From [Actinomadura] parvosata subsp. kistnae (GTDB lineage Bacteria > Actinomycetota > Actinomycetes > Streptosporangiales > Streptosporangiaceae), in contig NZ_OOHJ01000018.1 in NCBI RefSeq assembly GCF_900323885.1, forward strand, positions 3,397,001 to 3,461,000: a DNA stretch of 64,000 nt, read 5' to 3'. Within the stretch, counting starts at the first letter, position 1. The number at the start of each line of letters is the position of its first letter. Positions 34,506 to 42,059 of the stretch are shown one piece after another. The notes beneath the pieces are model-generated. The model saw only the letters and a list, made by a program, of their open reading frames with translations, searched no databases and was not told the origin of the DNA. A program made the translations under genes and the position numbers.

Positions 34506-34846
34506 CCCTCATCAGTGGTATGGGCCTCAGCGATACACCGCTGCATGACCCGCCACGCACGATCGATCTCAGCGGTCTCGCGCATCCGCTGCTTGCGGAA
34601 CACCGTCAGCATGATGATCCGTCGCCCCGGAGCGATCCAGTAGGTCATCCGAACCGCCTCTCGGTGAAGGTGAAACCGCAACTCCCGAAGCTTGCCGCAG
34701 AGCTGACGAGTGTAAGGCTCGTCGAGCAGGACGCCTCGCGCGGCCAGTAGGTCGATGTAGAACGCCGCAGTTTCCTGGTCTTCCTGATCGAGCGTGTCAA
34801 ACCACTCATCAACCTCTGGTTCCAGCTCCACCTCTCCCCAGTTCAT
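34502..34846 (-). CDS. HigB/RelE-type toxin, module 2
   Basis: A 114-residue protein starting MNWGEVELEPEVDEWFDTLD. It has the type II HigB-like core (KLRELRFHLHREAVRMTYW, then RRIIMLTVFRKQR) and a C-terminal basic helix. Predicted ribosome-dependent mRNA interferase. The ATG at 34846 lies in a promoter dyad with TATAAC nine bases upstream, so the transcript is probably leaderless. It is intact, unlike the related toxin at 28415. Confidence 0.9.
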   Translation of the reverse strand: MNWGEVELEPEVDEWFDTLDQEDQETAAFYIDLLAARGVLLDEPYTRQLCGKLRELRFHLHREAVRMTYWIAPGRRIIMLTVFRKQRMRETAEIDRAWRVMQRCIAEAHTTDEG

Positions 34847-34861
34847 AACATGGACGTTATA
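34845..34861 (-). promoter_or_regulatory. Promoter/operator of toxin-antitoxin module 2
   Basis: The inverted repeat ATAAC-N6-GTTAT (34845-34860) overlaps the minus-strand -10 hexamer TATAAC (34861-34856) and the toxin start codon, so a bound antitoxin would block RNA polymerase directly. Confidence 0.6.
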
Positions 34862-34944
34862 GCGCGGGCAAGAGCCAGGTCTTCGAGAAGTGAAATTGCC
34901 CTGGTACGCACCACATGGACCGTGAGCGATGTACGTTCGGACGT

Positions 34945-35018
34945 CACCGTCCCTTGAGCTTGGCGGGTTCCCCCCTTCCATCGGGTCGATGGCAGATGGT
35001 GGATCGGCCGATCCTGTG
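34945..35018 (+). repeat. Half copy of the large palindrome (copy C)
   Basis: CCCTTGA, then CCCTTC, GGGTCGATGGCAGATGG and GATC follow in the same order and spacing as the right arm of copies A and B. The left arm is missing. The interval 34862-35259 shows no other long gene. Confidence 0.5.
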
Positions 35019-35034
35019 GCCCAGCCATGGAGCG

Positions 35035-35094
35035 ATGATGACTGGCTTCGTCGTTCTGCTGATCCTCCTGCCCGCCATCGTCTGGCTCGCCTGA
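35035..35094 (+). CDS. Possible very small hydrophobic peptide
   Basis: A 19-residue reading, MMTGFVVLLILLPAIVWLA, preceded by GGAG at five bases and lying just after palindrome half-copy C. The composition is that of one membrane helix, as in type I toxins or regulatory peptides. Such a short frame can arise by chance and there is no comparative support. Confidence 0.2.
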   Translation: MMTGFVVLLILLPAIVWLA

Positions 35095-35259
35095 GTGGCT
35101 CTGCGTCGCCGCAGATAGTGCCAGTGGCGGTAATAGCCTGGGCGGGGTGGGGAGGGCCCACGGTCCGCCTGTACGCGAAACGTATGCCGTTCTCGTGCAC
35201 GGCCCGTCGCGAAACGGCTTGTCACCGCTCTGGGTGTCCCGCCTCGGTAGGTTCTTTCT

Positions 35260-35839
35260 ATGCTGGCCGACGGCTCATCGAGCACCGACTCCCGTGCGTA
35301 CCTGATGCGGCTTGTCCGGGGCGTCGAGCCGTGGGACGACACGGAGGCCGGGCAGCAGGCTGAGGTGTTGAGCTGGATCTCCAGTGGGGCGCCGCTCTAT
35401 CGGACCAGGAAGCCTGATGTCCCCGATCCTCACCTGGTGAGTTACTTCGTGGCGCGCAACCGGGGCGGTGAGCTGCTGCTGGTGGCGCACCGTAAGGCGG
35501 GGTTGTGGTTGCCGAGTGGTGGGCACGTGGAGCCGGGGGAGGACCCCCTGGGACACCGTGGTCCGTGAGTGCCAGGAGGAGTTGCACGCCGCCGCTGTGG
35601 CCGGCCGGGTTGCCGGGGAGCGGCCCTTTTTCGTCACCTGTGCGCGGACTCGGGGCGAGGGCGCGCACACTGATGTTTCCCTCTGGTACGTGCTGGATCT
35701 CGACACGGTCGTTTCTTACGACCGGCGGGAGTTCGCCGGCGTTCGATGGTTCGCTCCGCAGCAGATCCTCGAAGAGCCCATCGGGGTTCTTGACCCGCAC
35801 ATGCATAGGTTCGTCCGGAAGCTCATGAACGGGTTGTAG
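35260..35839 (+). pseudogene. Nudix hydrolase, frameshifted in the Nudix box
   Basis: The first frame starts MLADGSSSTDSRAYLMRLVR and reaches LWLPSGGHVEPGED. The second continues PWDTVVRECQEELHA. Together they form the Nudix box GGHVEPGEDPWDTVVRECQEEL with the metal-binding REXXEE. One C too many in the run at 35543-35547 breaks the frame; without it the protein has 192 residues. Hydrolyses an NDP-X substrate, not predictable. TAGGTT six bases before the ATG suggests a leaderless transcript. The frameshift lies in a five-base homopolymer, so a sequencing error is likely. Confidence 0.78.
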
Positions 35840-35994
35840 CAGGCGAGGGCGGTGGCTGAAGCGGCCTATGTCTTTGGGGAGTGCGGGCTCGACGGCTTTC
35901 CGCCGGTGACGGCACGGCTTGGCTGCTGCGTTGCGTTCATCAGCCGTATGGCGTACGGTACGGCGTACGGTTACGAAAGAGAAAGGGAGGGGTC

Positions 35995-36423
35995 TTGGGG
36001 TACCAGCCGAGCGATGAGGATCTGAAGAGCGTTGAGGCGTGGTTCGCGGAGTACGACGCGCTGGCCGAGCAGGGTGCGATTGAGCAGCTTGCCGACCTGG
36101 CGGTCTTTCCGATGAACCTGGCCACCGACGTGCCGGGTGGGCGCGCGGCCGTGCGGCAGTGGACGCGGGAGGAGTACGTCGAGGCGATGCGGCAGGCCAT
36201 GGGGGGTGGTACGGCGGGGCTCGACCTGCGGTCGGTGCGGACGCCGCACTTCGTGAGCGAGAACCTGGTCGTCGTCGAGACCGAGGCGACCATGACGGTC
36301 GATGGCCGCACCGAGAGCATGTCCTACGTCGACCTGCTCGTACGGACCGAGGACGGGTGGGCGTTCCAGACGATGGTGCAGGGCGGCTGGGGGCATGGCT
36401 GGCCCGTGGCCAAGCGGGGCTGA
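35995..36423 (+). CDS. NTF2-like (DUF4440/SnoaL-type) protein
   Basis: About 142 residues from a TTG with GGGAGGGG just upstream. The reading has the alpha+beta cone layout: an N-terminal helix (SVEAWFAEYDALAEQGAIEQ), middle strands and MSYVDLLVRTEDGWAFQTMV near the end, as in ketosteroid-isomerase-like proteins. Substrate unknown. The 5' region contains GTACGG repeats (35944-35973) that could be an operator. A perfect terminator hairpin follows the stop. Confidence 0.75.
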   Translation: MGYQPSDEDLKSVEAWFAEYDALAEQGAIEQLADLAVFPMNLATDVPGGRAAVRQWTREEYVEAMRQAMGGGTAGLDLRSVRTPHFVSENLVVVETEATMTVDGRTESMSYVDLLVRTEDGWAFQTMVQGGWGHGWPVAKRG

Positions 36424-36428
36424 CCTCC

Positions 36429-36463
36429 GGCGCCGTCCACCCTTTGGCTGGGTGGACGGCGCC
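36429..36463 (+). terminator. Perfect hairpin terminator
   Basis: GGCGCCGTCCACCC and its exact complement form a 14-bp stem with a seven-base loop, six bases after the stop of the NTF2-like gene. The minus-strand gene at 36487 ends toward it, so it can serve both. Confidence 0.8.
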
Positions 36464-36486
36464 GCCCGTTCAACGTGGACCGGATG

Positions 36487-36666
36487 TCAGCTTTCGTTCT
36501 CCGGCTTCTTCGCCATCCCGTGGGCCAGCGCCACCCCCAGGGAGAGCGCCAGGGCGATGCCGAGCGGGAGGCTGTCGGACGACGTGCCGACGGCGATGCC
36601 GATGGGCAGGGCGCAGGCCATGCCGAGGGTCCAGTTGGGGTTCGAGGAGTTCTTCTTGCACGCCAT
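36487..36666 (-). CDS. Small membrane protein
   Basis: A 59-residue protein starting MACKKNSSNPNWTLGMACAL. It has two hydrophobic segments (about residues 13-27 and 33-50) separated by GTSSDS, and a charged end KKPENES, i.e. a hairpin with both ends in the cytoplasm. Codon use is strongly G/C-biased as in real genes. It is convergent with the NTF2-like gene across a shared terminator. Function unknown. Confidence 0.6.
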   Translation of the reverse strand: MACKKNSSNPNWTLGMACALPIGIAVGTSSDSLPLGIALALSLGVALAHGMAKKPENES

Positions 36667-36810
36667 GGGCCAACGATGGCGGGTGAGGGGGGTGCGGCTG
36701 TAGAGGTTGTAGTCACCGGTGCCGTATGACTGATGTCATGGGTGGGGAGTGCCTGATCGGCGGCTTCCGGTGATTGCTGGTGATCGCGAGCGGGACCTGG
36801 AGATGGCTGC

Positions 36811-37089
36811 ATGATCGGGATGCTCTACCAGCCCTTGCTCCTGGCGCTGGGCGGAATGGTCTTCGTGGTGCTGTCCGTGGTTCTGCGCCGTACCCGGTTC
36901 CGGTCCTTCTACCTGCTGCTGCCGGCGGTGGTCTGGTTTCTCGCGGCGCTGGAAGAGTGGTACATGGTGACCTATCAGCCCCAGATGGACATCCGCATCG
37001 ATGCGCTGTTCTTCATGATGCTCATCGCGCTTGTGACGCCGACCGGTGTCCTGCTGGCGGTCCTCCGTCGGCGGCGGCCCGAGCGGTGA
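36811..37089 (+). CDS. Small integral membrane protein
   Basis: A 92-residue protein starting MIGMLYQPLLLALGGMVFVV with three membrane helices (about 5-25, 32-50 and 66-85) and basic cytoplasmic ends (RRTRFRS, RRRRPER). No family recognised. It is followed within 20 bases by the broken Nudix gene. Confidence 0.7.
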   Translation: MIGMLYQPLLLALGGMVFVVLSVVLRRTRFRSFYLLLPAVVWFLAALEEWYMVTYQPQMDIRIDALFFMMLIALVTPTGVLLAVLRRRRPER

Positions 37090-37106
37090 TGCGAGGAGGA
37101 GAGGCC

Positions 37107-37286
37107 GTGCCTGAGAAGGCCGTCAGCGGGAAAGTCCTTTGTTACATCGTCCCGGACGGGCGGCTGCTCGTTTTTCGTCACGTGGATCACAGCGATCCGG
37201 TTCGAGTGTTTCTGGATTCCGCTCGAACACGGGCATGTCCTGCAGCCGGGCAAGATGCTCTGCTCTGGCGGCTCTTTGAGGAGTAG
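37107..37286 (+). pseudogene. Nudix hydrolase remnant lacking the Nudix box
   Basis: From a GTG after AGGAGG the frame gives GKVLCYIVPDGRLLVFRHVD, the first strands of a Nudix protein. In place of the Nudix box comes directly the C-terminal segment, readable as FWIPLEHGHVLQPG in one frame and QDALLWRLFEE in another (a one-base shift near 37249). About 80 central residues are therefore deleted. It cannot bind metal and is surely non-functional. Confidence 0.65.
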
Positions 37287-37297
37287 CGCCGCCGGCC

Positions 37298-38023
37298 TCA
37301 CTGCGGGGGCAGGACGCAGAACTCGTGGCCGTCGGGGTCGGCCATGACCACCCAGTCGACGTCCCCCTGGCCGATGTCGACGCGCGTCGCGCCCAGGGAG
37401 ATGAGGCGGTCCACCTCCGCCTGCTGATCCTCGCCGGGTGGTGGGGCGAGGTCGAAGTGCAGGCGGTACTTCTTGCCCAGCTTCGGCTCCAGCGGCGGGC
37501 CGCCCCAGGTGATCTTCGGGCCGCCGTGCGGTGAGCGGATCGCGGTCTCTTCGTCCTGATCCCACACCAGCGGCCAGTTCAGCGCCTTGCTCCAGAAGTA
37601 GCCGACCGCCTGCGAGCCGTCGGACGCGAGCGCGCCGATGAACCCGCACTCGGCCAGGAACTTGTTGCCCGGCTCGATGACGCAGAACTCGTTGCCCTCC
37701 GGGTCGCCGAGCACGACGTGCTCGGCGTCCGGGCCCTGGCCGATGTCGAGGTGGCGGGCGCCGAGCGCGAGCGCCCGCGCGACCGTCTGCCGCTGGTCCT
37801 CAAGGGACGTGCTCGTCAGGTCGAAGTGCATCTGGTTCGGGCCGAGCTTCGGCTCCTGCGACGGCAGGAACCGGATCCGGAAGCCCGTGTCGTCGTTCGG
37901 CAGGAGCGTGAAGCCCTCGTGAGGATCGTCGGCGAGCTCCCAGCCGAGGACGCCTGCCCAGAAGCGGGCCAGGCCCTGCGGGTCGTGCGCGTCGAAACAG
38001 AGCGCGACAAGGCGAGAAGTCAC
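37298..38023 (-). CDS. VOC family protein with two glyoxalase-like domains
   Basis: A 241-residue protein from a GTG after AGGAGGT. Two VOC halves: the first runs from LVALCFDAHDPQGLARFWAG to LGDPEGNEFCVIEP, the second from FIGALASDGSQAVGYFW to ADPDGHEFCVLPP. Each ends with the conserved DPxGxEFC metal-ligand strand. This type resembles actinobacterial glyoxalase/bleomycin-resistance-like proteins; the ligand is unknown. Confidence 0.88.
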   Translation of the reverse strand: MTSRLVALCFDAHDPQGLARFWAGVLGWELADDPHEGFTLLPNDDTGFRIRFLPSQEPKLGPNQMHFDLTSTSLEDQRQTVARALALGARHLDIGQGPDAEHVVLGDPEGNEFCVIEPGNKFLAECGFIGALASDGSQAVGYFWSKALNWPLVWDQDEETAIRSPHGGPKITWGGPPLEPKLGKKYRLHFDLAPPPGEDQQAEVDRLISLGATRVDIGQGDVDWVVMADPDGHEFCVLPPQ

Positions 38024-38224
38024 TCCGCTCCGCACCTCCTGTCCTGTCTTGTCCTGCCTTGTCTGCTGTTCGGTGCTCCGGCGTGGGTGCTCGCTCGCTT
38101 GCGGGCCGCCGGGTGAAGCAGGGCAGTGCCGATCATGCTGGCAGGTTCGGTCCCGATCCTCCACAGGTTTTCCCGGTGGTCGGGGCGGGGCAGGGTGCTC
38201 CTCGGTGGGCGGCATCATGGCGTC

Positions 38225-38572
38225 ATGGGGACCTGGGTTTATGTACGGGGCTGGCTGGAGTTCCACGGTCATGGGCAGCGGGCCGAGGCGGAGCGGGTGA
38301 TCCGGGAGCGGGACGCCGAGGGATGGGCCTTTCCCGCGGGCGGCTGGCTCGACGCCGCCTGTTACGCCAGGGCCGTGCGGGCGAGTGACGTGGACGACCT
38401 GCTCGATCAGCTGCGGAGGATCGCGGCGCTGCCCGCCGACGCGGACGGTGACCGGGTCTGCGGCCTCTTCCTCGCCTTCCACGAGACGGACGGCCAGTTC
38501 GAGTGGCAGGTGCGCGATGGCGAGGTGGTCATCGCGCCGGCCGCGCCGCGCTACGACTACCTGTGGAAGTAG
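38225..38572 (+). CDS. Hypothetical protein
   Basis: A 115-residue acidic protein starting MGTWVYVRGWLEFHGHGQRA. A beta strand at each end flanks a helical middle (YARAVRASDVDDLLDQLRRI), and it ends VVIAPAAPRYDYLWK. The Tyr/Trp-rich ends resemble small actinobacterial proteins without assigned function. A 37-bp tandem duplication follows its stop. Confidence 0.65.
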   Translation: MGTWVYVRGWLEFHGHGQRAEAERVIRERDAEGWAFPAGGWLDAACYARAVRASDVDDLLDQLRRIAALPADADGDRVCGLFLAFHETDGQFEWQVRDGEVVIAPAAPRYDYLWK

Positions 38573-38592
38573 CGCCCTGCGGGCAACGCCTG

Positions 38593-38666
38593 CCTGAGCA
38601 GCGTCCGGCAGGCGTCAGTCGTTCCTCTTCCTGAGCAGCGTCCGGCAGGTCTAAGGCGTTCCCCGA
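38593..38666. repeat. 37-bp tandem duplication
   Basis: CCTGAGCAGCGTCCGGCAGG occurs at 38593 and again at 38630, and the following bases are also partly alike. It lies between the 38225 gene and the minus-strand remnant, whose stop codon is in the second unit. Confidence 0.7.
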
Positions 38667-38795
38667 CTCGCGAGGTTCGCCAGGGCCTGGCCGGCCACGG
38701 CGGGCCGGGGGTCTTCGGCGAGCACCCGCAGGACGGCGTCCGGGGTGGTGGACGGGGTGGCCAGCCACCATCCCTGAGCGCGGACCCGCAGGCGG
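38651..38795 (-). pseudogene. HEAT-repeat-like protein, C-terminal fragment
   Basis: The minus strand reads GWWLATPSTTPDAVLRVLAE and then DPRPAVAGQALANLASRGTP to a TAG. The paired helices with the DPxxxVAxxAxAN pattern are those of HEAT-like repeats. No start codon or further repeats are found upstream, where the methyltransferase gene ends at once. Confidence 0.4.
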
Positions 38796-38816
38796 TGGGG
38801 ACGAGTCGGCCTCGCG

Positions 38817-39629
38817 TTAGCGCAGGAGGCCGGGACGGTATTGCCAGACGAATTCCAGCCACGGCGGAGCCACCCCCGTGAAATGCGCCCAGCTGCCCGG
38901 CTCCGCGTCCGGATAGTCGCCGCGGACCTCGGACAGCTGTGTCAGGACGAAGCCTTCGCCGATGAGGCCGTTGACGATGCGGCCGAGCGTCTGCCGGTAT
39001 TCCCTGGGCTCCTGGATGTGGTGGCCGGACGGGTGGCGGTCGTAGACCCAGTCCTGGTCGGGGTAGGAGGTGGTGGCCTCGTCCGTGTAGGGCTGCGTGA
39101 GTGTGTAGCCTTCGCCGTTCCACGCGTGGTGGGTGAGGCCGGAGAAGAACGGGTTGGCGCACATCAGGTAGTAGTGGCCGTCCGGCTCGACGACCCGGGC
39201 GACCTGGTGGAAGACGACGCGGGAGTCGGGGACGAAGGTCAGCGAGTACGGGTGCCAGACCAGCTCGAACGACGACTCGTCGAACGCCGACAGGTCGCGC
39301 ATGTCGCCCTGGACGGTGCGGAGGTCGACGCCGTGGTGCTCGGCGGCCAGGCGGTCCCGTTCGAGCTGCCCGGGAGAGATGTCGAAGACCGTCACGTCGG
39401 CTCCGAGCAGCGCGAACGCCACCGACTGCTGCCCGCCGCCGCTCGCCAGGCACAGCACCCTGCGGCCGGTCAGGTCGCTGGGGACGCCCAGGCGTTCCAG
39501 GCCCAGGTAGGCGCGGGACCGCTCCGCGTCGAGGTCGAGCATCGGGCGGGTGAACAGCGCGTCGGCCTCGACCAGGGCTTCCCAGCGCTCCATGTTGTAG
39601 CGGTAGACCTCGTCCGTCACGGTGGGCAC
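38817..39629 (-). CDS. Class I SAM-dependent methyltransferase
   Basis: A 270-residue protein from a GTG. Motif I is VLCLASGGGQQSVAFALLGA with the SAM-binding Gly triplet, followed by VTVFDIS (acidic residue for ribose) and DMRDLSAFDESSFELVWHPY. It is a small-molecule Methyltransf_11/25-type enzyme, substrate unknown. Its start lies one base after the stop of the upstream MFS gene, so the two are co-translated. Confidence 0.9.
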   Translation of the reverse strand: MPTVTDEVYRYNMERWEALVEADALFTRPMLDLDAERSRAYLGLERLGVPSDLTGRRVLCLASGGGQQSVAFALLGADVTVFDISPGQLERDRLAAEHHGVDLRTVQGDMRDLSAFDESSFELVWHPYSLTFVPDSRVVFHQVARVVEPDGHYYLMCANPFFSGLTHHAWNGEGYTLTQPYTDEATTSYPDQDWVYDRHPSGHHIQEPREYRQTLGRIVNGLIGEGFVLTQLSEVRGDYPDAEPGSWAHFTGVAPPWLEFVWQYRPGLLR

Positions 39630-39630
39630 T

Positions 39631-40899
39631 CTATTTGTCCGGTGTCGGGCGGGGCGAGCGGATAAAAGGGAAGTCGCGTGCGCGGCGGATCGGGCTGAGC
39701 AGGAGGACGGCGAGGGCGCCGAGCTGGACGCAGGCCATCAGCCACATGGTCTCCCGGACGCCGAGCGCCTCGCCCAGCGTGCCGCCGAGCAGCGCGCCAA
39801 GGGGGATGGCGCCGTAGTTGAGCGCCGACGTGCTCGCGGTGATCCGGGCGAACAGCTCAGGCGGGCAGTAACTCTGGCGAAAGGTGCTGGTCAGGATGTT
39901 CGAGGCGACGACGCCCGCGCCGGTGCAGAAGCCCGACGCGGTGAAGAAGGCCAGGCCCGCGCCGCCGTCGCCGACCGGCCCGAGCAGCATCATCGGCGCC
40001 GCGAACGCCTCGCACAGCAGGAACCCGCGGGCCGTGCCGAACCGCGCGGCGACCCGGCCGGCCAGGGCCGCGCCGAGCAGGCCGCCCGCGCCGGCCAGCG
40101 CCAGCACCACGCCCACCTGCCCCGCGCCGGCGCCGAGCTCCCGGGCGAGGAACACGACCTGGATCGAGTGGTAGCCCATCAGGGCGATGTTCGACAGGGC
40201 GCTGAAGAGGGTGAGCGGGCGCAGGTACGGGTCGGGGACGACGAACCGCACCCCGTCCAGGATCTCCTTGAGCAGCCGCCGCTCGGCCGGGGCGGGGGGA
40301 CGGGGCTCGCGCGTACGGACGGAGCGCAGGCACAGGGCGGAGACGCCGAAGCTGACCGCGTCGGCCAGGACGCCGCTCACCGCTCCGAACGCCTGCGCGA
40401 GCAGGCCCGCCAGGCCGGGTCCGGCGATCTGCGCCGCCGACTCGCTGCCCTGGAGCTTGGTGTTGGCGTCCAGGAGCCGCTCGCCGCCCACCAGGACGGG
40501 CAGGTACGCCCGGTAGGCGAGCGTGAAGAACACCTTCGCCGCCCCGCCGGCCGTGGCCGCCACGAGCAGGTGCGCCATCGTGAGGCCGCCGAGCCACGCC
40601 GCGACCGGCACGCTCGCGAACGCCGCCATCGAGACGACGTCGCACGCCAGCATCACCGGCCGCTTGCGCAGGCGGTCCACCCACGCGCCGGCGGGCAGGC
40701 CGATCACCAGCCAGGGGAGCCAGGCGGCGGCGGTCAGCAGGCCGACGGCGAGGGTGCCGGCCTGCAGCGTCACCACGGCGACCAACGGGAGCGCCACGGC
40801 GGCTACGGAGCCGCCGAGCATGCTGGCCGTCTCACCGGCCCACAAGAGCCGGAAGTCCCGCGGCAGCCGGGAGCCCCGCACGGCCGGCGCCGCACTCAC
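39631..40899 (-). CDS. MFS transporter (enterobactin-exporter-like, MFS_3)
   Basis: A 422-residue, 12-helix permease from a GTG. It has FRLLWAGETASMLGGSVAAV in helix 1 and AGAWVDRLRKRPVM as the loop 2-3 motif. The FxxLWxG opening is that of EntS/MFS_3 exporters of siderophores, macrolides or lantibiotics. It is downstream of an ArsR regulator on the same strand and upstream of the coupled methyltransferase. Confidence 0.88.
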   Translation of the reverse strand: MSAAPAVRGSRLPRDFRLLWAGETASMLGGSVAAVALPLVAVVTLQAGTLAVGLLTAAAWLPWLVIGLPAGAWVDRLRKRPVMLACDVVSMAAFASVPVAAWLGGLTMAHLLVAATAGGAAKVFFTLAYRAYLPVLVGGERLLDANTKLQGSESAAQIAGPGLAGLLAQAFGAVSGVLADAVSFGVSALCLRSVRTREPRPPAPAERRLLKEILDGVRFVVPDPYLRPLTLFSALSNIALMGYHSIQVVFLARELGAGAGQVGVVLALAGAGGLLGAALAGRVAARFGTARGFLLCEAFAAPMMLLGPVGDGGAGLAFFTASGFCTGAGVVASNILTSTFRQSYCPPELFARITASTSALNYGAIPLGALLGGTLGEALGVRETMWLMACVQLGALAVLLLSPIRRARDFPFIRSPRPTPDK

Positions 40900-40912
40900 G
40901 GCCGGTCCGGGA

Positions 40913-41000
40913 CGGTGCGGATGACCGATGGTGCCGTCGTGACGGGTTGCCGGCACGGTGCGGATGACCGGCGGTGCCGGGGTCACGGGTTGCCCGGGAC
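40913..41000. repeat. 43-bp tandem duplication at the ArsR 3' end
   Basis: CGGTGCGGATGACCG recurs at 40913 and 40956, and a partial third unit begins near 41000. The second unit contains the stop codon of the ArsR gene. Confidence 0.75.
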
Positions 41001-41549
41001 GGCGCGTACCGACAGGAAGACGAGCCGGCGCTCCTGCCCGTCGTCGGGCACCTCGCGGTCGGCCAGCGGCGCCAGCAGGGCGAGGATCCGCTCCTCCAGC
41101 TCGGCCAGCTCGGCGACCGACAGCCGCGCCCAGTGGTCGGCCGTGAACGCCGCCCGCCGCCACTCCTCCGGATAGCTCTCCCGCTCGGCGAACCACTGCC
41201 TGACCAGGCCGGCCTGCCGGTCGAGCAGCAGCGACTCGGCGGCGGCCGCCACGGGGTCGTCGGGGAAGTCCGAGGGCGACCAGCTCAGGACGCCCGGCGA
41301 CCGGCGCCACCAGCGCTCGCGGCGGTCGCGGGCCAGCTCGGGCACCTCCTCCACCAGCTCGCTCGCGGCGAGGACCTTGAGGTGGTGGCTGATGTTGCCG
41401 ACGGCCTGGCCGGTCTTGGCCGACAGAGCGGAGGCCGTCGCGGGGCCGTCGACGCGCAGGATGTCGAGCAGGCGCCGCCGCAGCGGGTGGGACATGGCGG
41501 CGAGCACCTTGGAGTCGCGGATCTCGCGCCTGGAGCGGTCGGTCGGCAT
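40983..41549 (-). CDS. ArsR-family winged-helix regulator
   Basis: A 188-residue protein starting MPTDRSRREIRDSKVLAAMS. The winged helix has HPLRRRLLDILRVDGPATAS and NISHHLKVLAASELV. A C-terminal helical extension follows (LRQWF-type region, WARLSVAELAELEERI). No metal-binding Cys pair is seen. It likely represses the MFS-methyltransferase pair and itself; a perfect palindrome stands just upstream. Confidence 0.9.
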   Translation of the reverse strand: MPTDRSRREIRDSKVLAAMSHPLRRRLLDILRVDGPATASALSAKTGQAVGNISHHLKVLAASELVEEVPELARDRRERWWRRSPGVLSWSPSDFPDDPVAAAAESLLLDRQAGLVRQWFAERESYPEEWRRAAFTADHWARLSVAELAELEERILALLAPLADREVPDDGQERRLVFLSVRAVPGNP

Positions 41550-41565
41550 GATCTCAGCGTAGATG

Positions 41566-41581
41566 CACAAGAGCTCTTGTG
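41566..41581. promoter_or_regulatory. 16-bp perfect palindrome, candidate ArsR operator
   Basis: CACAAGAGCTCTTGTG lies 17 bases before the ArsR start and four bases from the SnoaL-like gene stop. It is not followed by a T-run, so an operator is likelier than a terminator. Confidence 0.65.
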
Positions 41582-41584
41582 TAA

Positions 41585-41995
41585 CTACGTCTGACCGAAG
41601 ACCAGGCGGTGGCCGCGCGCCGTGTCCACGTACTCGCGGACCCGGTGGATCAGCTCGCCCCGGAGCTCGAAGACGAAGCAGTAGTCGTTGCTGTAAGGGG
41701 TGCCGTCGGCGAGCGTCGCCGACAGGGTCGCCTCCGTGGTCGCCCGCACGCCGTCGGTGTGGAACCCGTGCACGGACAGGGCGACGTCGCGGGCGAAGAG
41801 GCGGGGGAAGTCCTCGGTGAAGAAGCGGACGATCGCCTTCCTGCCCACCATGTGGTGGGTCGCGCCGAGGGCGGCGGCGGTGGCGTTGCCCGGGGGCGAG
41901 AGCCATTCGGCGTCCTCGGTGAGCACGGCGGCGACGCGGTCGGGGTCGTTGCTGGCGAGCGCCTGGAGCGCGTTCTGGATGATGTCGAGGCTCAT
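41585..41995 (-). CDS. SnoaL-like/NTF2-fold protein
   Basis: A 136-residue protein starting MSLDIIQNALQALASNDPDR. The sequence TEDAEWLSPPGN, a conserved HHMVGRKAIVRFF and a C-terminal beta sheet ending EYVDTARGHRLVFG are as in SnoaL/limonene-epoxide-hydrolase-like proteins. Substrate unknown. It is upstream of the ArsR gene on the same strand and divergent from an AraC regulator. Confidence 0.88.
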   Translation of the reverse strand: MSLDIIQNALQALASNDPDRVAAVLTEDAEWLSPPGNATAAALGATHHMVGRKAIVRFFTEDFPRLFARDVALSVHGFHTDGVRATTEATLSATLADGTPYSNDYCFVFELRGELIHRVREYVDTARGHRLVFGQT

Positions 41996-42059
41996 GTCGT
42001 GACTGTCGCCGCCGCCGCGCGCCCGAGTCTTGGAGAAATGTTCCTTCTAGCATGGGGTC

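Noticed and set aside
36324-36812. Minus-strand frame of 162 codons over the NTF2-like 3' end
   Set aside because: Ser/Thr/Pro/Arg-rich shadow; the real minus-strand gene here is the 59-residue membrane protein at 36487-36666.
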